A stretch of 64,000 nt of DNA, from contig OX463859.1 in the NCBI GenBank assembly GCA_949825065.1, positions 14,026,452 to 14,090,451 on the forward strand, written 5' to 3'. The position numbers and the translations under genes are program-made. The stretch comes from Odontocerum albicorne. Its lineage: Eukaryota; Arthropoda; Insecta; Trichoptera; Odontoceridae. Below the pieces are notes generated by a model. That model was not told the DNA's origin and ran no database searches. It saw nothing but the letters and a program-made list of their open reading frames with translations. Below are positions 41,180 to 52,044 of the stretch, piece by piece (the stretch's first letter is position 1; each line of letters begins with the position of its first letter).

Positions 41180-41640
41180 CACGATCACCAGCTTCTTCAG
41201 AACATTCTTTCTAACAACATGCCCAAAGTACGTTAAGTTTTTTTTTTCTGCATATTGCCGAAATCCTTTCAGTTATTTGCAATTATTGGATGATAGAGAT
41301 GTTGGTGTATCTCGTGATTTATGGGGTATGGAGCATCCACCTCCAGCACCATATCTCGAAGGCATCTATCAAGTTTATTTCTTTCTTTCTCATCATCCAT
41401 GTTTCCATTTCATAAAGTGCTATGGAGAATACTGGAGATCTAAGTAGACGAACTTTTGTTCTTCTGAATATAGACCGGTTAGTGTATATCTCTGTTAGAC
41501 TTGTCATAGCTGATTTCGCCATTAAAATTCATCTTCGGATTTCTGCTTCATATCCTCTATTCCCAGAAAAAAGAGCATCTAGGTAGACAAACTTGTTGAT
41601 CTTTTCGTAATCCGTTAGCAAATCACTTCTCCAGAATCTT
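41180..41640 (-). mobile_element. LINE-C fragment
   Basis: The minus frame at 41319-41522 has MAKSAMTSLTEIYTNRSIFR, RTKVRLLRSPVFSIALYEME, TWMMRKKEINLIDAFEIWCW and RWMLHTP. The same RT region is seen at 32882-33151. Further upstream, 'FLDALFSGN' type codons are visible near 41560. Confidence 0.8.
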
Positions 41641-41769
41641 AAATTGTAAAAAAAATAAGGACTTTTATTTGTTGGCGACTCTAATAATCAAAAAACTCCG
41701 CCATCTCATCTTAGATTCGTCTGTGAATCTTATATTGGCCATATTTCTTCTTCCTCAGACAAATTATTA

Positions 41770-41840
41770 ATAATAAAAGGACAACTTATAAATCGACGTT
41801 TAGAGAGCTGACTCTCCTCAAGGGCGCTCTTACTTTTCAC
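41770..41840 (+). repeat. R1 head fragment
   Basis: 'ggacaacttataaatcgacg', 'agagagctgactctcctcaa' and 'gggcgctcttact' match the R1 head at 11490. Confidence 0.6.
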
Positions 41841-41989
41841 CCAAAAGCACAGTTTAACCTAAAAGCATATTTTCACCAAGATCACATTTTCACCCGTCTA
41901 ATATTTTTTTGCTTACATGTTGAATAGATCATTATTTAAGTAATTAAGAGTAAGAAATTTTAACGTACTGATAGTAAAATAAACATTTA

Positions 41990-42300
41990 TTTCATCATCC
42001 TGTCGTGAGCTCACGACTGATCATCGCGACTCCTATGATAGCCTCCAACGAATCTTCTCAATTCATCCCTGCACTACGCGGTTTGAAGGCCAGTTGTTAA
42101 AGGTAGCCCAGTTACATCTCTTACTTGGTCCGTCCAACGCATTGTGATTCTTTCTCTAGTGCGTTGTCTTTTCACGCTTCTAGTAACCACAAACCTCTGC
42201 AAACTGTATCCATATCCAAAAGTAATGTGCCCAAAGAATCGGAGGATTCGTCGATGGCATATTAACAACAATCTGTAGGCCATGTTGTTAATTGAATTTG
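41990..42300 (-). mobile_element. LINE-C 3' end
   Basis: Minus frame: RLLICHRRILRFFGHITFGY, then SLQRFVVTRSVKRQRTRERI, TMRWTDQVRDVTGLPLTTGL and QTA, followed by the same 3' UTR as at 32520 and 51350 (tcatgggagtcacgatg type). It lies 350 bp from another LINE-C piece at 41180-41640 in the same orientation; together they may be one interrupted insertion. Confidence 0.82.
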
Positions 42301-42304
42301 TAAT

Positions 42305-42555
42305 ATAATAATTATTTAATATACCAATGTAAATCATGTATAGTCATAGTCAGTACGTGTGTTTCCTTTTATTTTATTCAAGGAATACGTTCAGCATTTC
42401 TCCGACCATGAAAATCGCATTTCCAGTTCATCGCTCTTTTTTTTATGTGCTCTTTTACTGTTCATATAATCTGAAACTGGAACCATCTACCAACTGCTGT
42501 AAAATTTGAATCGAAAGAGGCTATAAACCATTACATTTCAATTCATTGACACAGC
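42305..42555. other. Unassigned AT-rich DNA
   Basis: Nothing recognised. Confidence 0.3.
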
Positions 42556-42559
42556 ATTT

Positions 42560-43130
42560 CATTTTCTTCGCTTTGCCTTCCTTTGAAATTTGGTCTACTT
42601 GATCCAGCCATGTTTTCCTTGGTCTACCTCTTCCACGCACAACTTGTATTTCTGATTTGTATTCTCGCTAATTATTATTTCCGTATTCATTCTCTTCACA
42701 TGTTAATGTTAATAGCTTCTGTTTTTTTAATGTATTATCTTTTTAATGTGTTCTTGAAATGTGTCTAAATGTATTATGTACATACTATGTTGCTACCAAT
42801 AAACCTGTATTTATTTATTTATTTATTTATTTATAATCAATTTAATTATCTTTTCTTATCCTACTTAAAACATTAATTTTATCCATGCTTTCATTCATGA
42901 TAGATTCATATTGCCTTCTTTCATACATTGACATTCCACATCATTTTAAGTGCTTTGATTTTTTCATACATTGACATTCCACATAATTTTCTTCACGTCA
43001 TTAATCTTACTATCATCTTTCTTTTGATAAGTCCAAGCGTCACTTTTATAAACCAAAGTGAGCACCGACTCACTATCATGTATCGTCATTTTTGCTACAT
43101 TTGATATAGCGTGGTTGTTGTATATGGTAT
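42560..43130 (-). mobile_element. LINE-A fragment interrupted by another LINE tail
   Basis: Left part 42560-42650 (minus-strand RGRPRKTWLDQVD-like region) and right part 42836-43130 (VLTLVYKSDAWTYQKKDDSK, INDVKKIMWNVNV) flank an unrelated plus-strand LINE tail at about 42655-42835. The right part also holds a short internal duplication (cattgacattccacat twice). Confidence 0.7.
42655..42835 (+). mobile_element. LINE 3' UTR and (ATTT)n tail nested in LINE-A
   Basis: 'tacatactatgttgctacca' with 'ataaacctgtatttatttat' and five ATTT units at 42811-42834. The same ending occurs at 59585-59635, after the R8 repeat, linking R8 to this LINE type. Confidence 0.7.
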
Positions 43131-43157
43131 TTATTACATTAAGTTTTTGTTTTGAAA

Positions 43158-43260
43158 TCAAAAGACAATTATATATAACGCTATTTAGTCGGCAAATTAT
43201 TTTCAAGGGTGTTTTAACTCGAGATTCGAACCCGCTAAATAAATCACATCTGGCAGCTAT
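43158..43260 (+). repeat. R1 head fragment
   Basis: 'aaagacaattatatataacg', 'ttcaagggtgttttaactcg' and 'agattcgaacccgct' match the R1 head near 63490 (reverse). 'gagattcgaaccc' is tRNA T-arm-like. Confidence 0.55.
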
Positions 43261-43305
43261 AGCAGCGCCCGAGCGAATAATGTATAATTTGTTTATACAG
43301 TATAA

Positions 43306-43476
43306 CGTTGTAGAATTATTGTTACGTGTCAATTTCTTTCAAACAATAAAAAATTTGTTAATGAAGTCTTAAGTGAAAATCAGAATGAAAACCTTTTTTT
43401 AATCTTGGTTCTAGCGGGAATCAAACCCGCTACCTCTGTGTCGGAAGACAGGTGTTTTATCAACTAGGTCATAAAA
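43306..43476 (-). mobile_element. SINE-b copy
   Basis: Minus strand: 'tatgacctagttgataaaac', B-box 'gcgggtttgattcccgc' (T-arm stem still pairs), 'tagaaccaagatta' and body 'ttcattctgattttcactta' with 'agacttcattaacaaatttt'. Confidence 0.78.
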
Positions 43477-43537
43477 GTCGTCTTGGTTTACCTTATTTGT
43501 ATCGCAATCCTTCTTTCAATGTCCTTTTCAACTCGCC

Positions 43538-43672
43538 CATCACATATAAACATACGAGTACATCACATATAAACATACGAGTACATCACATATAAACATA
43601 CGAGTACATCACATATAAACATACGAGTACATCACATATAAACATACGAGTACATCACATATAAACATACGG
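43538..43672 (+). repeat. 23-bp tandem array, six units
   Basis: Unit 'catcacatataaacatacga' plus 'gta', exact in five successive copies from 43538, 43561, 43584, 43607 and 43630, with a partial sixth at 43653. No spacers, so not a CRISPR. Confidence 0.97.
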
Positions 43673-43674
43673 TT

Positions 43675-44538
43675 AAATAGCAGAACTCACCTACATCTTC
43701 TAGTTTCTCTGAGTTAACCTCACAAAAACAAGAAATAAAAAAAATATGGCATGAAATAAATAACAAACAAAACAACATTGATTATAAACAAAACAAACAT
43801 ATTTGGAATAAAACCAAAAACATTCAAAATTTATGAATTGATAAAATATTGGCTTTCACATGTTTTCTCCATAACGTTGGAAGCAGCAGTTTTTTTACGC
43901 AATGTCCGATAGTTGTTCGAGTTATCTATGTTAAATTTTTTTTATTTTTTAAATTGTATCTTTGCACACTTGCCTTAATTTGATTTAAACTAATTCGATA
44001 GCTTTATCACTCTTTTGAATCATATATATTTAAGAAAAAAGTATTTAATCTTTTGGTTACTACAAATGAAGAGAGAACAAAATATGGGCAAGGAAAATGA
44101 TCTCTTGTATAAACTTTGTTTTTGTTGTATTCCCTTTATTATCTTGACAAAGAATACATAAACCATCCCATTCTTCTTAAGAACCTTTTCATTCGTCTGT
44201 TTATTTTAAAATTCTTCAGGTTGTTCGGGGCAGGGCTTTGCGAACTTTTTATTTGAAATAACTAAGAGAAAATATAAAGATCTCACAGTGTTTAAGACGT
44301 GGGTGTATACGCCTAGTTAGACTACCGAGTACTTAATGTATTTCACTGTATCACTAAGTTGTATAACTTTCCGACCTGAACAAGTTAAATCGTGTTTGAA
44401 TAGGTACCACAACTTGATCAGACAATATTACAGTTAAAATTTGACACCTCTACCCTCAGTAATATGTCAACTAGAGTCGATAAAAGACGTGTTGTTTCGT
44501 TATATTCTGAAATGTTAAAAATGTATCATTAATATGTT
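43675..44538. other. Unassigned AT-rich DNA
   Basis: Nothing recognised. Two A-rich 'aaacaaaacaa' stretches lie at 43765-43800. Confidence 0.35.
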
Positions 44539-44541
44539 ATT

Positions 44542-44690
44542 TATATTTAAGCCATTTACATTGTGGAGGTTTAAAGACATTGTGATTTGTTTTATCGAAA
44601 ACTGTTTATTCTACTTTATGCAACGGTATAACCCTCGGGTTATACAGTTACATAAAGTAGAATAAACAGTGTTTTATAATACAAATTAAA
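44542..44690. mobile_element. Hairpin MITE family M2, copy C (compact)
   Basis: The foldback 44598-44676 has arms 'ctgtttattctactttatgc' and 'gtaacataaagtagaataaacag'-type, closing at 'cggtataaccctcgggttat'. It is the shortest of three copies; relative to copy B the 'accggtttc' tip is lost. Confidence 0.8.
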
Positions 44691-44694
44691 ATGT

Positions 44695-44985
44695 ATCATC
44701 AAATTTCTTTCAGAAAAAACGAAAAGTTCAATAGAAATAGAATGACGTCAGCATCTGAACGCCATTGAATTTCTACCGGGCTTTCCCTTTCGTTTGATAG
44801 AATCTTGATAGTCGCGCGATATTCAATTTTGAATATTTCAGAATATAATGAAACAATACATTTTCTATAGACTCTAGTAAGAGGTATAATTTGATAATAT
44901 TATTACTGTGGATAATTAACGGAGTCTACTAGAGAGGGTTAAACTGGCTTGTAATAATAAGAGATACTTGAAAATAGTTTATGAT
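44695..44985. other. Unassigned AT-rich DNA
   Basis: Nothing recognised. Confidence 0.3.
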
Positions 44986-44999
44986 TGTTAGTAAAAAGA

Positions 45000-45437
45000 G
45001 ATCAAGCACATGAACATCCAAAGCAAGGTGAGGATATACAAGACTTGTGTCCGCCCCATAATGACATACAGCATAGAGTACAGAGCCGACACTGTCAGAA
45101 CCAAAAATCTCCTTCGAACCAGCGAAATGAAGATACTCAGGAGTATCGCTGACAAAAAAACCCTTCGTGATAGAGTACGAAACACAGAAATCCGAAGGAC
45201 GTGCGAAGTTGAAGATATTGTCAGATGGGGACGACAGAGAAGGTTCTGGAACGAACACGTATCCAGAATGGCGGAACCGTAAGAATGGTCAGGGACAGTA
45301 TCCCCCAAGCAAGCAGACCTCCAGGACGACCTCCCAAAAGATGTAAAGACAGCTGGCAGTCGACGTCGCAAGAGGCAAATAATGATGCAGGACCATAACA
45401 AGCCAACATGCCTAAAATAAGATGAAGAAGAAGAAGA
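45000..45437 (+). mobile_element. LINE-D, 5'-truncated, with (GAA)n tail and 10-bp target duplication
   Basis: The frame at 45010-45282 has MNIQSKVRIYKTCVRPIMTY, SIEYRADTVRTK, EMKILRSIADKKTLRDRVRN, TEIRRTCEVEDIV, RRFWNEHVSRM, then in the next frame RPPGRPPKRCKDSW. It ends with GATGAAGAAGAAGAAGAAG. 'agtaaaaaga' flanks both sides (44990-44999 and 45438-45447). One frameshift at about 45280 makes it dead. Confidence 0.87.
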
Positions 45438-45469
45438 AGTAAAAAGAAAATAGAGTCAAGTTTACCACC

Positions 45470-45870
45470 TCTTGACAAAAATAATAAATTTGTTGAACAA
45501 TTCAAACAGTATAAATATCTGGAATGCTGGCTGAAATATCAATGAGGCCAGTCTTAAGAGATAAAAGCAAGAGTGGAGATGTCATGAAACTACTTCTTTA
45601 AAATACAGGAGCAAATTTTACGTCGTTACGTATTTTCCTATTCATGGTATGACATTCCACTCAGGCTACCACAAAGAAACAAGAAGTTTTTGAAATGTAG
45701 TGCTGTCGTAGAATACTCAGTTTGATGAGTAAACAATGTCCGTAATTATGTCATATTGAAATGGAAGAATATAGGTAGAAAAGTGTCATCTACCATCAAG
45801 AGGAAAAAGTTAGAGAAATTTGGACATATAATGCGAGATGAAAAGTGTTATTACAATTACATAACAATGC
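45470..45870 (+). mobile_element. LINE reverse-transcriptase fragment, another family
   Basis: Plus strand with stops: FKQYKYLECWLKYQ, EIKARVEMS, then IQEQILRRYVFSYSWYDIPL-like, CCRRILSLMSKQC, and in a new frame LSTIKRRKLEKFGHIMRDEK with CYY. It resembles the 'KYLGCWLNE...LRRMGIxKEVLSTIKRRKLEYLGHIMRxxKY' type of LINE known from insects. Confidence 0.7.
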
Positions 45871-45874
45871 TTAA

Positions 45875-46350
45875 ACCATTCATTTTCTAGATATAGAGAA
45901 CCACTTCACTAGGCAAGATCTGTAATGAAATAGTATCATTCTCTAATTACAAGTTTAATATATTTATCTTTAATATTAACACACTCACCTGAAACTTTCT
46001 CACTTTGCGTTCACATTCTTACACATAACACTTAAATGAGTTTCCAATAACTAAGTTAGTTACTGGATTGATAATCCTTCGTGATCCAATATGATTGTCA
46101 ACCGTTCTGTGAATAGAAGACACATTATAAAAACGATAGCATTTTAGCAAGCACATAGACAAACCCAACATTTTGATGGCAATGAGATTATGTTTCCAAA
46201 AAAATCGATAGGTTTAATCAACTGTACTCTTTTGTACAAGGCAGTTTTTTTAAATACAACCCTATTTCTTGTGTTGTTTAGTAACGCTAATTGATGTGAA
46301 ATTCCTTAACTACCAGTGACATAAGGTCGCGAAGGTTGACATGGATAGAC
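45875..46350. other. Unassigned AT-rich DNA
   Basis: Nothing recognised. Confidence 0.3.
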
Positions 46351-46356
46351 CATGTA

Positions 46357-47646
46357 CCAGGTGTGTACCTATGAAACCGGAATTTGCTCATAGATGGCTC
46401 TAGTTGTCAATGTAGTGACTGTCAAACCTTGTCATTGGCGCCTTTTTTTTGTGTTTACATTTTTCAAAGATTTTTAACTCACAACAATGCAAGTTTAATA
46501 AAACTACATATGTTTTCATAGCGTTGAACATGTCTGTTTTTGTGCCTGAAAACTACGATTTGCGGACAACATTGATTTTCTGTTACCATTTAAAGAAAAC
46601 TGCTGTAGAATCGCATCGAATGCTTGTCGGAGCTTACGGTGAGCATGCTCTTGGTAAATCACAGTGATATGAGTGGTTTAAAAAATTAAAGGGTGGTGAT
46701 TTTGACATGAGAAATGAAGAACGTGGAAGACTACCGAGAAAGTTTGCAGACGCCGAATTGCAAGCATTGTTGGTTGAGGATGACACTCAAACACAACAAC
46801 TCGCGGATCAATTAAATGTAACACGAGAAGCCGTCTCCATTTGTTTGAAAGCCATGGGAATGATCCAGAAGGTGGGAAAATGGGTTCCACATGAACTGAA
46901 TGAAAACCGAAAGTGACAGCAGGAAAACTGAAAAACCACTTGCAAAATGCTGCTCACCAGGTACAAAAGAAAATCATTTCTCCATCGAAATGTGACTGGC
47001 AATTAAAAATGGTTATATTTCGAGAATCCTAAGCGTAAAAGATCATGGGTCACTCCAAGCAAACCAGCGACATCGACTGGAAGGCCAAATCGTTATGGAC
47101 GGAAGACAATGCTCTGTGTTTGGTGGGATCAGAAGGGTGTTATCTATTATGAGCTGCTAAAACCTGGCAAAATCGTTAATACTGAACGCTACCGACAACA
47201 AATGATGTATTTGAACCAAGCATTGCGTGAAAAACGACCAGAATTACAAAAGAGGCAACACAAAGTGATTTTGCTTCATGATATGCACCATTGCACACAG
47301 CAAAACCGGTCAAGGAAACGATTGAAACGTTTAGTTGGCAAATACTTTTGATTGCGACCTACTCACTAGACTTGGTTTCATCCGATTACTACTTATTTGC
47401 ATCGATGGGACACGCACTTGCTGAGCAGCGCTTCACTTCTTACGAAAATGTACGTAAATTGCTCGATGATTGGTTTGCCTCAAAAGAGCAAGAGGTTTTT
47501 TGGCATGACATTCACAAATTGTCAGAGAGATGGGAAACATGTGTAGCTAGCGATGGGCAATACTTGGAATAAAATATTTTTTACCATTTTCATACAATAA
47601 ATGTGTATTTTCTATAAAAAAATTGGTTTCATAGGGATAGACCTGG
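46357..47646 (+). mobile_element. Mariner element of the mauritiana (Mos1-like) type, both ends, dead
   Basis: TIRs begin CCAGGTGTGTACCTATGAAA at 46357 and (rc) CCAGGTCTATCCCTATGAAA at 47646, with about four differences in 28 bp. TA flanks both (46355-46356, 47647-47648). 1290 bp, the size of Drosophila mariner. The more divergent TIRs point to an older insertion than that at 3965. Confidence 0.92.
46530..47572 (+). pseudogene. Mos1-like mariner transposase pseudogene
   Basis: Open from MSVFVPENYDLRTTLIFCYH with HLKKTAVESHRMLVGAYGEH, a stop at about 46666, then EWFKKLKGGDFDMRNEERGR, ELQALLVEDDTQTQQLADQL, KVGKWVPHELNE, stop at 46913. The first catalytic motif TGDEKW is changed to TGN-stop-KW (about 46993). 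Then TMLCVWWDQKGVIYYELLKP, the second motif is altered (LLHDMHHCTQ, Asp retained), a frameshift, a damaged third motif (LDLVSSDYYLFASMGHALAE, Asp retained), and WETCVASDGQYLE with a stop at 47572. Multiple stops make it inactive. Confidence 0.92.
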
Positions 47647-47649
47647 TAA

Positions 47650-48060
47650 ATAGATCTAAGTTGATACGGTCAACAAACACCATTATGCACGCCTAACAAC
47701 TCTGAAAAAGGTCACTTGGCAGACCGAGAGAGAATCTTTTAAACAACGTGCAGCAGAATTTAAGAAGGCAGAGAGTTAAAGGAGACTGGCAGAAAACGGC
47801 TAATAACTAATTGACTTAAAGAAAAATACTGAGATTGATAGATATATAGGTTAATAACACTAAGAATTTATTACAAGTAACATAATTCATAAGCTACAGA
47901 AAAGAACTTAAGCAATATGTTCCGTGATCTAAGGGCCAAATTAGTCCGGAAGGGAATCATTCATGAATCGAATTCGGGGGTGTACGCTTGTTTAGCGTGG
48001 ATGCTAAACGCTAGACAACGGTTACATTTTTTTCATTCGTACGGTACATCTTAATATATC
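47650..48060. other. Unassigned DNA, possible LINE debris
   Basis: 47680-47790 (acgcctaacaactctgaaaa, ggcagaccgagagagaatct, agaaggcagagagttaaagg) is purine-rich and could be a decayed LINE C-terminus; unproven. Confidence 0.35.
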
Positions 48061-48064
48061 CAAA

Positions 48065-48240
48065 TTAGCAATGCAGTATTAAAGAGCTTAATTAAAATAC
48101 AATATTGTCATAAATTGTGCTTTTGGGTTAAGAAGTAGCGCAGTAAGCATGTAACTCGCGGTTCGTCACGTCAAGTATTGGCAATGCTACCACACGTGAA
48201 GGTACAACAGTCGTTCATATGAATGTTGTTAGCAGGAAAA
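48065..48240 (+). repeat. Dispersed repeat R5, copy 3
   Basis: 'gtattaaagagctt', 'agcatgtaactcgcggttcg' and 'tattggcaatgctaccacac' match R5 copies 1 and 2. Confidence 0.6.
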
Positions 48241-48261
48241 GAGTAACAGACTGAGATTTAT

Positions 48262-48345
48262 TTTTTTCTATGTACCATCAAAAATTGAACCCAAAATCTT
48301 AAGGTGGAAGTCAAGTGTCTTTATAACTAGGCCGTGGATGTTCTG
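48262..48345 (-). mobile_element. SINE-a copy, head and body start
   Basis: Minus strand: 'catccacggcctagttataa', 'cacttgacttccaccttaag', B-box remnant 'gggttcaattttt', 'gatggtacatagaaaa' and 'ctcagtctgttactc'. Confidence 0.68.
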
Positions 48346-48349
48346 ATGT

Positions 48350-49070
48350 TAACATAAATGCATAAATTGAACGGAATAATGCCTTATAACCTTCCATTGC
48401 TTTAAGCTCACAATCTGTAAAAAAAACATTTCTCGGTTAGTTTGGGATCGCAAGTAAAGATTTGACAAGCCCTGTTTTAGGATTAAAGGAGATTATTAAA
48501 GGAGAGGGAATATTTCGTGGTGGATGTTAATAGTCAAACAAGAAAACTTCAGCAAGAATTTAAAATAATAATTTTATTTCCGATAAATGTCAAAAGTTCC
48601 AAATGTGATCTTTGATATTTAAAAGGTGTACAAAGAGATTAAAACATAAATTAAACTTAACATTGTTTTAAACAGATTATTTGATCTTAGTTCATGTTGT
48701 ATATTCATTCTTTTTTATAATGTTTCATGTTGTATATTCATTCTTTATTATAATGTTTGAATCATACGAGTGCGTTCATATCATTATGCCATTTCTCTTT
48801 TGATTTAGGCAAAGATACAGATCTCAACGCCTTTCTAGAAAACCAGAGAGATAATCGTTAGGTTTTTGTTTTGGTACATTCAATTACAGAACTTGGTACC
48901 CTCATGTTAAAGACAAACACTCTACCACTTATAAGAATATATTATACTTTGTAACTGTATATATACATTTTTTATTTTATTTTCTCTCAACGGTCAAATG
49001 ACCTTTTTGACAATGATTAAAAAACAACAACAAATATAATTAAACATTGACATATAAACAGTGTTATATA
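48350..49070. other. Unassigned AT-rich DNA
   Basis: 'tgttgtatattcattctttt' and 'ttataatgtttcatgttgta' repeat once in tandem at 48690-48755. 'aatttaattacagaacttgg' near 48880 and 'accctcatgttaaagacaaa' could be a decayed SINE. Otherwise nothing. Confidence 0.4.
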
Positions 49071-49072
49071 AT

Positions 49073-49330
49073 ATGCACTGGACTTCTGTACGGAAGGTCG
49101 CCGGTTTGAACCCCGCACTGTGCTACTCCCCTCGAATAACACCGCCATTTTTCCGCCTAGTATTCAGGGATATAAGACTACCTATAACTTAAGTCATATA
49201 TATTCTTAAAAAAAAAGGGAAAAAAACATGCTGGTGTACTCCGATAGTCTCACTTCAAGTGTGACATCGGATCCAGTAGGCTGGTATGACCAGTGAGTTT
49301 GCTGGTGTGTAACGGCTCACTCCCTTAAAA
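49073..49330 (+). mobile_element. SINE-c copy, near full length
   Basis: Head 'tgcactggacttctgtacgg', B-box 'ccggtttgaaccccg', 'cactgtgctactcccctcga', a spacer with 'ttaagtcatatatattctta', then 'catgctggtgtactccgata' and 'catcggatccagtaggctgg' to 'gtgtaacggctcactccctt'. The 'catcggatccagtag' block recurs at 49346-49361, so the tail is partly duplicated. Confidence 0.72.
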
Positions 49331-49429
49331 CGAATTCTTCAGATGTGGCATCGGATCCAGTAGACCGGTGAAGTCACTCATTTAACACAAACTCCACGAC
49401 ACAGCTTCGCTTTCCAACTGAATTGACAA

Positions 49430-50480
49430 TGGATGACGAGGGGATCCTCCCCTACGAGGTCCTGCAACGACGACGACGTAATACAATAGGAAAAAAAAAC
49501 AGTCAAGTTTAACGACACAACAAAGCTAATCTATACGATTCAATAAATTCATCCCAGATAGAACAACTTCCTCACCTTACTTCTGTAAGTAGTCAAAGTC
49601 ATATGAAAAGCCATACAATGCTCATATTGATTACCTAATCTGTGTAATCTTGTTATGCAGCTATATTTTTTGTGTACATGGCAAAGCAATCTATATTTTT
49701 TAGTATCTCTGCCTATATTTTTACATTATATTTTATTGCCTAAATATTCTCAAAAAATGTGACTTACAATGAGGACGTCTGTTTAAAATAAGGTGGAGAT
49801 GTGATTGACAATAAGAAGTAAATATTTGTTTTTAAAACAAATAAATAAACAAACTAAGGCCATAGAAATTGTTGGTATTTCTAAAATTTATACAAAACGA
49901 AAAAAGATTTTCAAAATACGTTTCCGATTGAAAACGAAACTACAAATTGAAAAACTTCATGATTTAAATTGAATTATACCATACAAAAGTAAAAAGCAGT
50001 TAATCAAGGGGAAGTTAGGGTGAATTGAATGACAAGAAGAACTTTGGCTTGGGAATTCTTTACAAAATGCCCATTGTTAGTAATAAATTGATTTTTGGCA
50101 GAGAGTGTGGAAAAAGTGGACGTTTATATTTAGTTCATTCTGTAAGTCATGTTTTTTTTACCTTGAAAGAAGAGCTTTAAGTTTATTCTAAGTTAAAAGG
50201 AATAAAAATTATATGCCTTAATTAAACAAAGAAATAATGACTCTATTTTTGAAAAAAAAAAGTTTTTGCTATCCAAATAGCTGAAAAATCTTGAGATCAA
50301 CAATATAAGGTAATAATAGACACAAATAAACAATAATAAAAATTACCCAGATCTATCCAAAACGCTCCGCAATTTGTAAGAAGATACAAAAATAAAAAAG
50401 TGTAATGTATGAGTAATCATTTTCTTATAAATATGTTTAACTCTGAGACGAATACGTGGGGTGACAACGTACTAGGGGAG
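49430..50480. other. Unassigned AT-rich DNA
   Basis: 49435-49480 is GC-richer and holds (acg)n. The rest is A-rich without coding signal. Confidence 0.35.
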
Positions 50481-50484
50481 GTCA

Positions 50485-50700
50485 ATAAACTCTGAGATGG
50501 TTTGGGCATGTATAATGAATAAATGAAATAAGAATTAACTAAACAAGTACACAATGCAAATGTGAGCGAAAGACGTGCTAGAGGGAGACCGAGGAAAGTA
50601 TGGTTGGATCAAGAGAATGAAATTTTCAATAAAAGAAAAACAACAAGTAAGATAAATCGTAGAAGAAATCAGAAAGTTTCAGAATGTGGAAAAGTGAATT
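50485..50700 (+). mobile_element. LINE-A fragment
   Basis: 'LxWFGHVxR'-like start, then VHNANVSERRARGRPRKVWL and DQENEIFNKRK, then decayed. It lies tail-to-tail with the minus-strand LINE-A at 50925. Confidence 0.75.
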
Positions 50701-50924
50701 CGTAAACGGGACGGGACGTTCCTCGCCCACAATTTTTCGACCAGAATTCCCCGCCTGGAAAATTCATCACGTCGACATTTCTTGGAAGCATGTATAGTAT
50801 TATATTGAAACATTTAATTTTTTTTAATTAACTGTTTTGATTTAAAATTACATTTTAACAAATTATTTTACATTTGTCCTAAGTCCTTTCGTGTACATTT
50901 TGATCTTTTTATACATACATACAA

Positions 50925-51130
50925 ATACTCCATCACGCCGTTTTCTTGTCGGTGTTGGCACACAGGAGAAAGCGCTAGATTTAATTGTCGCAGCACACAT
51001 CTTCCACTTTTTCTAGATCTATACACCTAATCACACAACTCCTACGATTTCTATGAATTTGACATTTAATTCTTTCAAAATGTTTTTAACTTAATCCAAC
51101 CAACTTTTCTTAATCTTCCTCCACCATGCG
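50925..51130 (-). mobile_element. LINE-A 3' end
   Basis: Minus strand from 51130: 'catggtggaggaagattaag' and 'aaaagttggttggattaagt', 'attttgaaagaattaaatgt', 'ctcctgtgtgccaacaccga' and the 3' end 'aaaacggcgtgatggagtat'. Confidence 0.75.
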
Positions 51131-51134
51131 TGAA

Positions 51135-51345
51135 ACGGATTCAAATGTAACTCTTAGGCTGTGTCTGTTGTCTGCCTTAGCGTTTGTGTCTGTGGATGAA
51201 ATGGAAAATACGTTCAAGTGAGAATAACGTTTTACAAGTAAGACAAAGTTGATTATTTCGAAGGCTCTTGAATTAAAGTCTAGATAGGTCACAACCAATT
51301 CTTCAAAGAATGTTGAATTGATATGAAATGGTTTTGCAAGGATTG
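51135..51345. other. Unassigned DNA
   Basis: Nothing recognised. Confidence 0.3.
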
Positions 51346-51349
51346 CCTA

Positions 51350-51750
51350 AAGCTAAAAATTCATCATAACCCTGTCGTGTAGCTCATGACAGCATCGTGA
51401 CTCCCATGATAGTTTCTTACGATTCCTCTCCATCTATCCCTGCACTCCACTCCAAACTATCTCCTTAGCCACGAGCTATGTACCCAAATAATTGGAGGAC
51501 TCTTCGAAGGCATATTGTCGACAATATATCAGTGATTCTCAGTTCTTTGAGAATGGAGGCGTTAGTCCACCTTACTGTTCACGTAAATTGTAACATCCTT
51601 CTCCAGCACCACATTTCAAATTCATTTATTCATCGTCTTTGGCTTGCTTTCAGAGTTCAAGTCTTCGCGCTATACATGAATATTTCAAAGACGAGAGACT
51701 TAAACAGTCACATTGTTGCAACGATGGAACTATGGTAACTCTATGGTAAA
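51350..51750 (-). mobile_element. LINE-C 3' fragment
   Basis: Minus strand, decayed: 'tttaagtctctcgtctttga', 'gctgtgatggtg...gaaggatgttacaatttacg' (the MWCWRRML-ISWT region), 'cgaagagtcctccaattatt' (the RRILxxFGHI region), then '...ggtggagtgcagggatagat' and the common 3' end 'catgagctacacgacagggt'. The 86-codon plus frame over it is a shadow. Confidence 0.72.
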
Positions 51751-51864
51751 TACAGAGAATAAATGGGAAACATTTTCACTGCTATCAACAGTCTTGCCTT
51801 ATTACGATAATTATGAATGTGCAATATGTCTAAAGACTCGTCGAAGGTATATTATCAACAATTC

Positions 51865-52040
51865 ATCAAATGAATAATGTTTTTGAAAGGAAATATAAAA
51901 AAAAGTTGGAGAAATCGTACGATTTGTGTGAGATATTTTATGGATGTACAATAGGAGAGAATAAGAATATCAAGTACTCCTTTGTTGCTACCTTATGTGA
52001 CAATGGGAACGGCGTGATGGTATGTGTGTATTATTCGTTC
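51865..52040 (+). mobile_element. LINE-A 3' end
   Basis: 'tttttgaaaggaaatataaa', 'ggagaaatcgtacgatttgt', 'atttatggatgtaca'-type and the end 'atgggaacggcgtgatggta'. The 67-codon frame (EKSYDLCEIFYGCTIGENKN) is the decayed RNRRxCMRRYMDVxEAK segment. Confidence 0.7.
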
Positions 52041-52044
52041 GTGT

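Noticed and set aside
43538..43672. CRISPR-like regular repeat
   Set aside because: The 23-bp units are directly adjacent with no spacers, in animal DNA; it is a minisatellite.
44929..45505. Three minus-strand frames of 94-137 codons
   Set aside because: Shadows of the plus-strand LINE-D ORF, whose RT motifs and (GAA)n tail fix the orientation.
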